Part shown: positions 20,194 through 31,145 of the stretch, piece by piece
Layout: each line of letters begins with the position of its first letter
How positions within the stretch are numbered: position 1 is the stretch's first letter
Assembly (NCBI RefSeq): GCF_937616625.2
Contig: NC_065577.1
Span: 682,001 to 746,000, forward strand
DNA from: Mercurialis annua
Taxonomy: Eukaryota; Streptophyta; Magnoliopsida; Malpighiales; Euphorbiaceae
Reading direction: 5' to 3'
Length of the DNA stretch: 64,000 nt
The notes under the pieces: generated by a model
Databases searched by the model: none
Seen by the model: the letters and a program-made list of their open reading frames with translations, nothing else
What the model was told of the DNA's origin: nothing
Made by a program: the position numbers and the translations under genes

Positions 20194-23100
20194 ATTCTAA
20201 TTTTTGTTCTTCAATTTTTTTAAATTCTTTTTGAAATTTTTAGTTAGTTAAAAAGATTACCAGAAAAAATGAAATTAAGATTTTAGATGGGTATATATAG
20301 AGAGAGAAAAGGAGATTGCAATTTATTCAAAAAAAAAAAAAAAAGGAGATTGCAATTTGTATGTAATTTTTGCATTTAACAAAGTTTTATTTGGAAGGCA
20401 ATGAATAGTTTCTTTCAATTTCATGTTTAATTTTGATTTAGTGTTATAATAATCTCATTTCTTACGGGTTGAATTGGCTAAATCTTTTTCTGTATGGCAG
20501 ATTTGGTCTTTTTGACTGATGACATATGGCTTTGTAAATTGTAACTCAAGAATTATATTTGAGTTTTGTTTAATTCCACTAAAGAGTTCTTTATTTAGGG
20601 TTTCTCAATTACAAAATTTATTTCAGTAATATATATCAATTATTTTAATAAAATTAAGAAGTATAATGTATTTTATAATGTTAATATTAATCAAATATTT
20701 TACAATTTCAAAGATAAGTTTTATATTTTTCAAAAATTTTTCACTAATTGAAAGTTATTGACCTAAAAGTTTAATTTTTATGAAGAACCAAACCAGACTG
20801 ACTTCCGATTCGTAGTGAAAACTAGATGAACTAGCCGATCCAATACTATTTAAAAAAAACACTGGTTTTTTTATAACTTAATACAATGTTAAGTATAAAA
20901 GAGGAAATTAAGTAGAAGCTTTATCTCATCATCTTGCTCCACCCCCAGCTGGTATACATTTTTTTAAGCCCTAGCTAGTAAAATAGAGATAGCAAAGTTA
21001 GCATAGGAAGGAGCCAATACGACACCGCCGCATAGAGTGGCAGCCGAAAATGGGACCATGACTGAAAAATGGTTAAACTCAGTCAAAATTTAGAAGGTTG
21101 TGCCCTAGAGTCCGGACCATTTCTGCTACATTTTTTGTCTAATTTTTCTTAGATCTTCCTCGTTCCAGTCTAATTGTCTAGCCCAATAACAACTCTGTCA
21201 TCATCAAATTGTTAAGGTTTAATTCATACAAACACCCCTGCATTTTACACCTTCGGTTAATATTTTGATAAATATGATTAAATCTTCGGTTAGTATAACA
21301 TTTTTATTCGGTTACCATTATAAGATTTGGTTAATTTATTAATTATTTTTTATTTTATCGGTTACTATTTCGACCAGTTTGATTTTATTCTTTAGAATTT
21401 TGATTGACTTAAATTCAATTATTTAAATTTGATCAGTTTGGTTTTATTCTTTTAGAATTTTGATTAATTTAAGTTTAATTAGTTCAGTTCGATTAAAAAT
21501 AAAAGAAAATTACTTATACAAATTTTGATTAATTTTTTAACCGAACCGATCGTTTTCTCACTTTGGCATGTAAAGTACCAAAAATAACACTAACAAAGAC
21601 AAAGAATGGTATGGTCCCATGATCAAAATTGGAAGAGGAGTGTGGTTTTGAAGATGAAAAAAAGATGATATAGTCACATGGTGGTGGAATCAATTTCATG
21701 GACTAACCACATGGCTTGGTTTTATTTTATTTATTCTTCTTTCACTTTGGTGATGGCTACTATAGTATAGTATTGTACTCACATGTCTCCAAACACAACT
21801 TTAGTTTCTACTCCTTTGAGTCACATTTCTTAGGAACAAAACCAAAATTCATTTGTCTTTGATACCTCTATCATATACAACATTTGGGTCCCAACCATTA
21901 ATGTTTTCTATTTCCTTTTTGAATTTTGAATGTTGAATTTTCCACCCATTTTTCAATTGCTTCTATGCAATCAAAATCAATATCAATTTGAAGCATACTC
22001 ATCATAATTTATGGGGCACCCATTAATTCATGCTCCCTTGCAAATTGCAAATTGCAATCACCCACTCATTTTCATCCTTTTTCTTTCTTCATCACTTCTA
22101 GCTAAATTTTGGCTATCATTTTCATGGGTGTCTATGACTAATGAGTAGTATTTTTTTTCTTCCATTATCATAAATTTCATTACCAAAATCACTAAAACAA
22201 TTATTGAGGGACTTTGGCATGATGACCAATTAGGTGATATTCAGTTGATATTACAGTTAGTCCTTGAGAATTGCAAAGTCTCAAATTTTTTTAATGTCAG
22301 TTCAAATAAACTGTTTAAAAAATGACAAAATAAAGTAATATATCCAAAATTACTACAAATATTTCCTAAATCAAAATTTATAAGAGTAATAACAATTTTA
22401 CATTCTTATCAGTTATATCCAAACAACAAATTAAAATTTTAAAGGTCTAATTGATACAAAAAAGACATAAAATATTTTCTTAAATTAATTTTTTGATAAA
22501 TTAGTCCGTAAGTGGATAAAAAGAATCACAAGCTTTTGATTATGCTATAAAAAGTCATAAAAAATCAATAACATAAATGTTTTGATAAAAATAACTTGAG
22601 AAATTGTACATTATTTTTGTTAATTGGATTCTTTATCAATTTTTTTATTTACAATTTAGATATAATCAAAATCTATCACAAAATTAATAGAACTGCCACA
22701 ATTTTTGTATTACCAATTTTATGATAATTTTGGATATATAAATTTATTTTTGCCTTTGGAATGAGACTTAATTCTAAGGTTCACTTCCACAAAGTTGAGT
22801 GCTGCCAGTCTGAGTCCATCACCTCAAAAAAACATTAATGGGTGTACTTTGTGCACAAGTCAAAATCAGCCACTCAGCTTTTTAATTCATTATTTTAAAG
22901 AAGTTTCCGGCCGACTTATCTTCTGGCTAGCCGGTGACTGTCATGCATGCTCCATGTACTTGTAGGACTAAGTTGCTGGTTTTTTCTCGAGTCTTGGGCT
23001 CTATGTCATCTTCAAACTCATAGCCGTAGACAGTGTAGTACTGTACTGAGTACTCATGTTAGGTCATTTGTGATATATATGCATTTATATTTGAATGTTT

Positions 23101-23365
23101 AAGGTACGTTGTACTCAGACTTATCATTCATTTTGTATAATGAAGCTCAATTTCTTGGAAATTTGGGACAATAATAGGCTGACCATACAAAGTAATTGGG
23201 CTCTGGCCTGTTGTTACAGTCATCTAGAGCCCAAAATGTTTGGTTATCAAATCTTTGTTTTTGCAATTGAGATCTATATCCGTTCCACCTAGGGTTCTAC
23301 TAGATTATAAAATTTAGAATTCAAAGTTGACCTCGAACTCGAAGTAAATAGAATTGGACTTTGAG
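20194..23365. other. 3'UTR of the U-box gene and long intergenic region
   Basis: The first ~250 bp are the U-box 3'UTR (a small duplication AAAAGGAGATTGCAATTTRT at 20309-20359). Beyond that I see no gene. Short frames such as 23095-23292 lack a domain. Confidence 0.5.
21373..21488. repeat. Two tandem 58-bp units
   Basis: GACCAGTTTGATTTTATTCT at 21373 and GATCAGTTTGGTTTTATTCT at 21431 begin two diverged copies. Confidence 0.7.
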
Positions 23366-23458
23366 AAATCGAGTTCGACCTCTAAAAATTTGAGAATCGA
23401 TTTCGACCTCTAAATATTTTGAAAACTCGAATTCGACCTCTAAAAGTCCAAATCTTTT
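23366..23458. repeat. Three short tandem units around TTCGACCTCTAAA
   Basis: The core TTCGACCTCTAAA repeats three times at about 32-35-bp spacing (near 23374, 23402, 23431), with a diverged version just before. Confidence 0.7.
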
Positions 23459-24374
23459 AATTTTATCCAATTTATCCTGAAACGCATGATTTTGTTTCAA
23501 TTGTGTCCAAACTACACAATTTTACTTATGTGACGCTAAGGGTGTAAACAAACCGAGCCGTTCGCGAGCAGTTCGGGTGTTCGCCTCGATAAGAGCTCGG
23601 TTCATGTTCGTTCGTATTCTAAACGAACCGAGTTCGAAGTTGATTTTATGTTCGTTAATATAAACGAGCCGAACATAAAAATAATGGTGTTCGACTCATT
23701 TACGTTCACGAACAGCTCGGCTAAGAGTTCGTGAACAAGCTCATGAACAAGCTCGATTAAGAGTTCGTGAACAAGTTCGTGAACGAGCTCGTATATAGTT
23801 CACGAACAAACTCGTTTAGAAACTCGATTAGGTGTTCCCGAACTAATTCATAATTTAATTAATTTATATAATTGTGTTTTTAATTTATTCAGCTCATATT
23901 CGTGAACAAGCTTGATTAGAATTTTTTTAGAGAGAATTAGCAAAATACCTAAAAAACAGAAATATTAGCATTTGTTAACATTAATTGTTCATATTTATTT
24001 GTCTACCTCTGCGTGTTGTATGTTTATTTTTTTACTCTTTTGCTTTGTTTTTATACCCCATATTTACTCTACATCACAGTTCCTTCTCCTTCTTCTTCAT
24101 CTTCTTCATCTTTTTTTTTTATCCTTTTCAATTTATTTTCAAAAACAATCAACAAATCAATTGTAATCTTCAGCTTATAACATTTCAAGAAATTAAATCC
24201 TACAATTTTATTGCTAATTTCAAATATAACTTCCGATCCGCTCGAATTTTTAATTCGTAATCAAATTACTTCATATTTCACTGGAAATTCAAATCAAACG
24301 ATCATAATTTTCTCCAAAAACAAAGAAAACTATAAATTATTAATTTATTTGTTCTCATTAAAAATCTATTAAAA

Positions 24375-24900
24375 ACAGTTTCAAACGGTTTCAAGTACAG
24401 TTTCAATTACGGTTTCAAACTGTTTACAAAGGTTTCAAACAGTCTAAAACAGTTTCTAAAAAACGCTTTTAAACAGTCTAAAAAATAACAGTTTCAAACA
24501 GTTTCAAAAAACAGTTTCGAACAGTATAAAACAGTTTCGAACAGTTTCAAACAGTTTCAAACCGTTTACAAAGGTCTCAAAGTGTCTAAAACAGATTCTA
24601 AAAAATACTTTTCAATAGTTTATAAAATAACAGTTTCAAATAGTATCAAACAGTTTCAAACCGTTTACATAAAAAATAACAGTTTCAAAAAAACAGTTTC
24701 AAACCGTTTACAAAGGTTTCAAACAGTATAAAACAGTTGCAAACCGTTTCCAAAGATCTCAAGCAGTCTAAAACAGTTTCTAAAAAACACTTTCAAACAA
24801 TTTAAAAAATAACAGTTTCAAACAGTATAAAACAGTTTCAAACCGTTTACAAAGGTTTCGAACAGTATAAAAACAGTTTCGAGAAAACAGTTTCAAACGA
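24375..24900. repeat. Minisatellite of CAGTTTCAAA units
   Basis: About 500 bp are built from the 10-bp word CAGTTTCAAA and variants (CCGTTTACAAAGG, CAGTATAAAA), inside the hAT-like element. Higher-order groups of about 100 bp can be seen. Confidence 0.9.
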
Positions 24901-25029
24901 TTTCTAAAATTAATTTTTAACATTTGAAAACCAGGTCAAAATATCATTAATGAAGAACATTACGATTTTTTCAAAAAAAGTTGTAAAAAATTCCAAAAAA
25001 ACGATGCTAAAATAATTTAAAACAACATA

Positions 25030-25400
25030 GAAAAAAAAAGTAGAAGAAGAATAGAAGAAGAAGAAGAAGAAGAGAAGAAGAAGAAGAAGAAGAAGAACTT
25101 TCTCATCTATCACCATCATATTATCTCTTAAACTTTTTTTTATTCAAATTTTTTTGTCTTGGAGTTCATTTGTATAATGTGAAAAATAGAAAAAGCAGAT
25201 TTAAGAAAAACGAAAAAAGAAGTTGCAGAGGAAAGGAGAAGAAGAAGAAGAAGAAGAAGAAGAAGAAGAAGAGAGAGAAGAAAAAGAAAAATGAGAAGGA
25301 AGAAAGAGAAAAAGGAGAGAGAAAAGAAAAAAACGAAAAAAAAAGGAGAAAGAGGAAAGAGAAAAAGGAGAGAGAGAAAAAAAATGAGATATGCATGTGT
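25030..25400. repeat. Purine-rich (GAA)n / (GAGAAA)n tracts
   Basis: Two almost pure purine tracts (25033-25096 and 25200-25385) on the plus strand. The long frames here (poly-Lys one way, poly-Phe the other) are artefacts of the repeat. Confidence 0.9.
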
Positions 25401-26120
25401 TTAAAAGAAGGAGAGTAAAAATACAAATAAGTTATTTTGCTTATTGAGGTATAACTAAAAATAATAGAAAAATAGAGTAAAAAAGTAAACTTTTGAAATT
25501 GAGGTATTTAGAATAAATAAATTAAAAAAAGGAGTGTTTTGTGCAAATTCCTCTTTTTTTTACTTTATTCAGCTCATATTCGTGTTTGTTCGTTTAACAA
25601 CTCGTGTTCACTCGTTTATTCGCTAAACGAGCGGGCTCGCGAACAAACTCGTTTAACACTTATTGAGCTCGTTCGCGGGCTTGTTCGCGAACGAGCTCGT
25701 TTAGTACTTACCAAGCTCGTTCGTGAGCTCGTTCGCGAACTTGTTTGTTTAGCGGATAAACGAACGAATACAAGCTGAACACGAACCGAACATGAACACT
25801 ATAAAATCTAAACGAACCGGACATGAACAATTCGTTCAAAACTCGACTGAACAAACCGAACATGAACACCTTATTCGCTAAACGAGTCGAACATGAACAT
25901 TTCAAAACTCGGCCCGGTTCGGTTCGTTTACACCCATATGTGGCGCGATGTGTGGCATGCCACACCAGCGCCACGTATGCGCCACATGAGTAAAAGTACA
26001 TAGTTGGGTATATTATTAAAACGAAATCATGCGTTTTTGGAAAATTGAATAAAATTGAAATGTTTGGATTTTTTTGAAAAATTTATGAATGGTTTGGTCT
26101 TTTTTGGTTATTTGGCTAGA

Positions 26121-26585
26121 TTTATTTATGTGTCAATTATCCATTACAAGTTGAAGGGTCAATCTGCTATTTAAATCTTATTCCTATTATGACCATGAAA
26201 TAAATAAAAAGAAAAATCAAACTATAAAATTTGAAAATCATAATATATTTGACAAATACGCTAAAGTCTTGCTAGATAAATTCATCTTGCCTAAACTAAA
26301 TGAAGCAAAATAATTTATAAGTATTGAAGTTCCATATTTTGCATAAAGATAACATTTTTCAACCTTCAAAATTGTATGATACTAAAAACTATATCACTAA
26401 GAACTTAATTATGTCATTCAAAGTACATGATCATCAAAATACAACATCTGAAATTCTAGACATTATACATATATTGATTGCAATGGTGACCCAAAACCCA
26501 ATATATATAATTATATATCCTACCTAATTTGATCAAGATAAATACTGCATATAAATACATGCTTGTATATTCAAATGTATGACGA
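26121..26585. other. Region downstream of the bHLH gene
   Basis: Contains its 3'UTR. A block near 26248-26300 (TATTTGACAAATACGCTAAA) resembles part of the degenerate repeat at 32950-33255. Confidence 0.45.
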
Positions 26586-29324
26586 TCAAGAAGATACCCA
26601 GCACATTATCTCACTTGCAGCTTCTCTGTATATTTCTTCCACTGGAATTGACTCTGCAAATTGATTCAAACCTCCATTTACCTGCTTAGTGGTGAATTAA
26701 ATAACACATTAATAAATTTGAATTTATAAGTTAATGATTTAAGAAGATTGCATTTAGTTACCATTTTATACATACATGCATGGACCTAGTAGCTAATTAA
26801 TAGCCTAACTAGGCCAAATTAACATAAATGAAATAACAAGAAACCTAATTCTCATATTTGTTGAGCATGATTTGATTCAAATTAATTCAAAATTTATTAA
26901 TCAATTACTAATTAAGAACTAAAAACTTTATGGTCATCATAACTTGGCAAAGAAGAAATAGTTTCAGAACTCTTACACATCCCTTAGATGCTTTTAAAAT
27001 ATCAACATTCCATGTAATTACCAAACCCTAGCTATAATTTTGATAAAAAAATGCATGTGACACTCGATTTTTTGCTTAAAAATGCATACGTGGTAATCAA
27101 TTTTTGCTGATTTTTACTTGAAAACTTTCCATAAATACATAAATCAATAAAAGTCGGTAAAAATTGATCGCCACGTGACAAAAATAAACAAAATTGGTAA
27201 AACAAAACTTACATGTGCCTGAATCATGTACGTGCTTCGATTCGAATCCGACGAAAGATGAGCAGACAAAATCTGAATATTGTGCTTCTCCAACACATAG
27301 CAAATAGTAGTGAAGAGACCAGGCTTCTTTGAAGAACATATACTAATTTGTGCTTTACCATCACAAATGTTCAATACAACATTAGAAGAAGTCCATGTTT
27401 GGAACATCACAGGATCATATCTTTCAATTTTATTATTATTGTTGTCTGTAATAATATTATTATTGGACAAAGATCCTTGCTGATCAGCTAAAAATGCCTC
27501 CCTAGATTCTGCTATCAATGGTGGTGGTGGCTCATTATTCAAATTTGTTGCAATTGCACCACCTTGTAGCTTTTGTAATTTTTGTTTTTGTAGTTTTTGA
27601 AGAGTTTGTTGTAGAGTTTTTATGTAGTTCACTGCCTCATCAACAATGGTGGACTTGTCAGCCTGCATACAATTTTAATTATAAGATTATTACATCTCAC
27701 TACTAGATTACTTTGGAAAGTTTCATTTATAAATAATATAGCCAATCATGTTCATAAATTAATAGGGGTTGAAATTGCTATCCATTACTGAATTATAGGC
27801 TTTTTAAACATTGGTCACCATCATTTTATTGTTTACATTTTGGTAACTAAACTCTATTTTCTTTACAACGGGAGGTTACTCAGTGAATTCAGATAAATTA
27901 GCCATCGCTTATGTGGCCGACGGAATAATATGGGGTACTCAGACTATTCTATTGTCACATAAACAAATATTTTAAACCCTAAATTAACATAACAAAATTG
28001 GAGAATATAGTAATATAACTGATGTTTTGCTATCTATAGATAGTATTCAACATTTGAGATTTGGAAAATCTTGTAATGCTAATTAAATTCCCAAATATAT
28101 AAATACATTTCCAAACTTAGAAAAATATCTGTTGAATAGGTGCATTATTGATGAACCTAATATATATTTGATATTCAGAAATACTTAATTTATAAATCGA
28201 CATTAACTATTACTCTTTTTCTTTTGTCCTCTTAAAATGACCGATACGAACATCCTTGAAAACGTCCGAGTAGAAATATAACATTAAAATTAAGTTCCGA
28301 ACTTACGTAAAAAGAAGAGACTCATAAAATGAGAGGTAAATAGTTAGCTAGAGCCTTTCCAACATATATAATTGAATTCTTTTTGTAGCAGATTAATTAG
28401 TACTCCAGTTTAGCAATCTTGATCTCATAAACAATTTGTGAAGAAAATGAAGAAAATTATCAGAATTTGAAACTTGACATCTAGGGTTTATATAACTGCT
28501 TCTGATCCAATTCACTTCATTAGTATGAGTATTTAGATTTGATATAAAATTTTGTCTCTAACTAAATGGAAATCAAAAGTATCACATTTCACTCTTATGA
28601 TGTGATTTAAAACTGAAAAAAAAGGTAATTAACTAAGAAATATCATCCCCTCAAGTAAAGAACAAACAAAAAAAATACAAAATCCAAGAATTAAAAAAAA
28701 AACATTTCTCCTTTCTTAAAGCTAAAAAGCTTTCTACTTTGGAAACTCATCAATAGATTGCATCAACACATGAAACAAGAAAATAAATTTTTGTATACAT
28801 ATACATACAAAACAAAATAAATTTTAAAAAGCTAAATCAATAGCTTGTTCTTCCAAAATTTGCAAATATGCTAACTAGAATATATATTAATATATATGTA
28901 AACCCTAGTTACCAAGTAAACAAGCTAGCATGCAAAAAAGAAGATAAAAATTATAAAAACTCTTAAGTTTTTGAATCTTGAAATTAGGTTAATTTACCTT
29001 AGGAGGGAGCTGAGGAAGCAAAGCATGAAGATTAGAAAACATAGTCCTCATTTTTTTTCTTCTTTCTCTTTCAGTCCAAATATGAATTTCATGATCAGAT
29101 TCACCCCCACCACCTTCTTTTTCTTCTTTCTCTTCACTACTATGATCACTTTTTTTCCCATTAATTATAATCTTTCTCTTCTTATTATTATTTTTAATAT
29201 TACAATCTTGATCAGCCATGTTCTTCTTCTTCTCTGTAGTGCTAGTATTATTATCAGAAGTGGACGAAACTACCCATGTCTGATTTTCCCAAAAGAAATG
29301 ATTATCATGGGGCTGTTTAGACAT
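26586..29324 (-). CDS. bHLH transcription factor, bHLH95/ZHOUPI-like, three exons
   Basis: Exons 28998-29324, 27213-27662 and 26586-26681 join in phase 0 with GT-AG introns of 1335 and 531 bp, giving 290 residues. Exon 1 has an Asn/Lys-rich N-terminus, an acidic patch and the basic region [13 protein letters not shown] (from residue 81), with the His, Glu and Arg needed for G-box binding. The HLH continues as [14 protein letters not shown] across intron 1 into [18 protein letters not shown], followed by a Leu/Gln coiled coil. The C-terminal ~90 residues ([20 protein letters not shown] and on to [15 protein letters not shown]) look like the ACT-like domain of this clade. In Arabidopsis ZHOUPI (RGE1/bHLH95) acts in the endosperm to break it down and to pattern embryo cuticle. 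The start ATG lies ~50 nt below the TATA-predicted start; upstream in-frame codons belong to the leader. Confidence 0.9.
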
Positions 29325-29400
29325 GGATATGATATGAAAGATTATGAATATATAAATAAAAAGATAGGAATTTGTGAAGAAGAAGAAGGGCAAAGAGGCG

Positions 29401-29406
29401 TTTATA
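29401..29406 (-). promoter_or_regulatory. TATA box of the bHLH gene
   Basis: The minus strand reads TTTTTATAAACG here. This would start transcription near 29370, about 45 nt before the chosen ATG, which supports 29324 over any upstream start. Confidence 0.6.
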
Positions 29407-29409
29407 AAA

Positions 29410-30430
29410 AGGAGGCAAAGTCCAAATGCGTAAGAGAAGATTGCCAAAATACAATCATAAGGCAATGCCGTTACTACGCTTCAAAACAACAACGGAAATC
29501 ATATCAATATATATATCTATCTTAAAAGTTTATACAATGAAAAAATAATAGTCTCTATTAAAATTATTTTAACAATTTTATTTGTAGTATTTAATAATAT
29601 AATTATTTTAATAATTTAGTAATAATGAAACTAATAATATATTAATAAGAAAGTTAAAATCTAAAATTATGAATCAAAATAATATAATGTAAAAATTAAA
29701 TTTAAATTTAAATTATAAATAATAAATTAAGTAAATAACATGCACTAACAATAATAATTTAAAAGTCTAGGTTTACTTATTAAGATTATTTTAATACTTT
29801 AATATTCACTATTTAATATTAGTTTATTAATTATAAATAAAACTTAAAATTACTAAAATAAAATTAATAGAATATATTATATTGTAACAAATAAATTTAA
29901 AATTAAGCTATAAGAGTTTCATACTAACAAATTATTCAATTTTTTTTAAAAAAATATCACTAATAACCTTTAATTTTTTTATAATTATAACCTTTAATTT
30001 TCCTTGTTTTTTAGTTCAAAAAAAGAAGAGAAAATGATTATCATCTCTTCTCATCTTCCTTCATGTGGGTCCATATAAATGATGGCCCCACGGTCCCACA
30101 TCACTTTGCACATAACCAAACATATCTAATATCTTTTTGATATCATTCGACTATGAGGCAATTCATCCGAATTTATAAAGAAAAGCTTGTTAATTATATT
30201 CATGACAGCTACATGAAAACAATTAAATTATGAAAAGTATAACATAGGCATTCCCGATTATTATTTTAAATGAAAATCAATTGATATTTATAGTATATTT
30301 TCTGCTTCATTCTAATTAAACAATTTCTATGTATATTATTGGAAAAAGTATATATTTTATTTTTATATGTCGATATTATATATATCACATCTTTAATGTT
30401 TTCAATCTAGAAATATAAAATGCTATTTTT
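29410..30430. other. Upstream region of the bHLH gene
   Basis: AT-rich DNA with frequent TTAAT/AATTA words, no gene. Cis-elements could not be assigned with confidence. Confidence 0.45.
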
Positions 30431-30439
30431 TATATAATT

Positions 30440-30520
30440 AAAAAAAATAGATTATGAAAAAAATTGAATTCACGACCTTGACAGAAAGCTGCTCGGTACT
30501 CATACCATTTGAACAAAATA
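30440..30520 (-). mobile_element. SINE remnant
   Basis: On the minus strand: GTTCAAATGGTATGAGTACC, then a B-box-like AGGTCGTGAATTCAATT and an A-rich tail. It resembles the SINEs at 10019-10097 and 14062-14165. No clear target duplication. Confidence 0.5.
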
Positions 30521-30729
30521 TATACTCTCTATACTTCCTTTATTTGTTTGTTAAAGATACATTTCTAATTCTCTTAGAACAAAATACATTTCTTTCATTT
30601 TATTGATCTTTAGCTGTGGTTGCATTGTCGTGCCATTTTAATCTTTACCTTCCATATTATAGATCGATTTTTAAAAGTCTTTATATAAAATTTATTAATT
30701 AAAATCTTCAATCATTAAATAGTGTATCA

Positions 30730-31145
30730 TAATTTTTTTTAGAATAAAAAGCATATATTAAACTTCAGAATTCACCTTATTACAAATGAAATCAGGACGT
30801 GTGCCATCCCAAATTGAATGATCAAGAAAAATAATCGATGCCCTAACCAAAAAATTAACAAATGAACCTGCTTATCTAAACAAAGACACTAAAAACACAT
30901 TCAATAAATCTTTAAGAAGAGCTTTTATTTCAAGAAGAATCATCCCATAATAGGAGATGTCCTTTTCGGCATTCCGAATACTATTTATCATCATTTTTTA
31001 GATAAATTATTTTCCATCTTTAATGCATCCGACTCAATCAAAATTTTAGAAAGTTTCAACCTCTGAATCTACTTTAACGCTTCTCTAATGCCGATAAGCT
31101 AGCTTCTACCACTTTAACTTCAGGCGAGTTATAATTTTATCAGCT
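30730..31145 (-). pseudogene. Decayed LINE RNase H fragment
   Basis: In the minus-strand frames, with stops and shifts, recognisable pieces are VEASLSAL, ILIESDALKMENNL, a MILLEIKALLKDLLNV stretch, and LDHSIWDGTRPDFI near the end, the order typical of RNase H tails of plant LINEs. It is more decayed than the copy at 15512-15925. Confidence 0.6.

Larger units (their letters stand above)
23537..25938. mobile_element. hAT-like non-autonomous element, 2.4 kb
   Basis: Ends are TAAGGGTGTAAAC and GTTTACACCCATA, with near-perfect 8-bp flanks TGTGACGC (23529-23536) and TGTGGCGC (25939-25946), as expected of hAT. The first and last ~370 bp are packed with inverted and direct copies of GTTCGTGAACAAGCTCG-like words, plausible subterminal transposase sites. 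The core holds no transposase, only a minisatellite, purine-rich microsatellites and short low-complexity frames. Confidence 0.75.
23440..26120. mobile_element. Older foldback element split by the hAT-like insertion
   Basis: The flanks of the hAT-like element are inverted versions of each other. The block AAACGCATGATTTTGTTTCAA on the left (about 23481-23501) matches AAACGAAATCATGCGTTTTT on the right (about 26019-26038), with further matching blocks on each side. Its centre has a CG-rich palindromic GCCACATGTGGCGC-like section. Outer borders and target duplication are unclear. Confidence 0.5.

Noticed and set aside
25166..25426. Long open frames on both strands (poly-Lys/Glu one way, poly-Phe/Leu the other)
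   Set aside because: They are produced by the purine-rich GAA/GAGAAA tract and have no domain or codon signal.
29325..29465. Upstream in-frame ATG extending the bHLH protein
   Set aside because: The extension is hydrophobic low-complexity sequence and lies across the TATA box at 29401, so it would not be transcribed.
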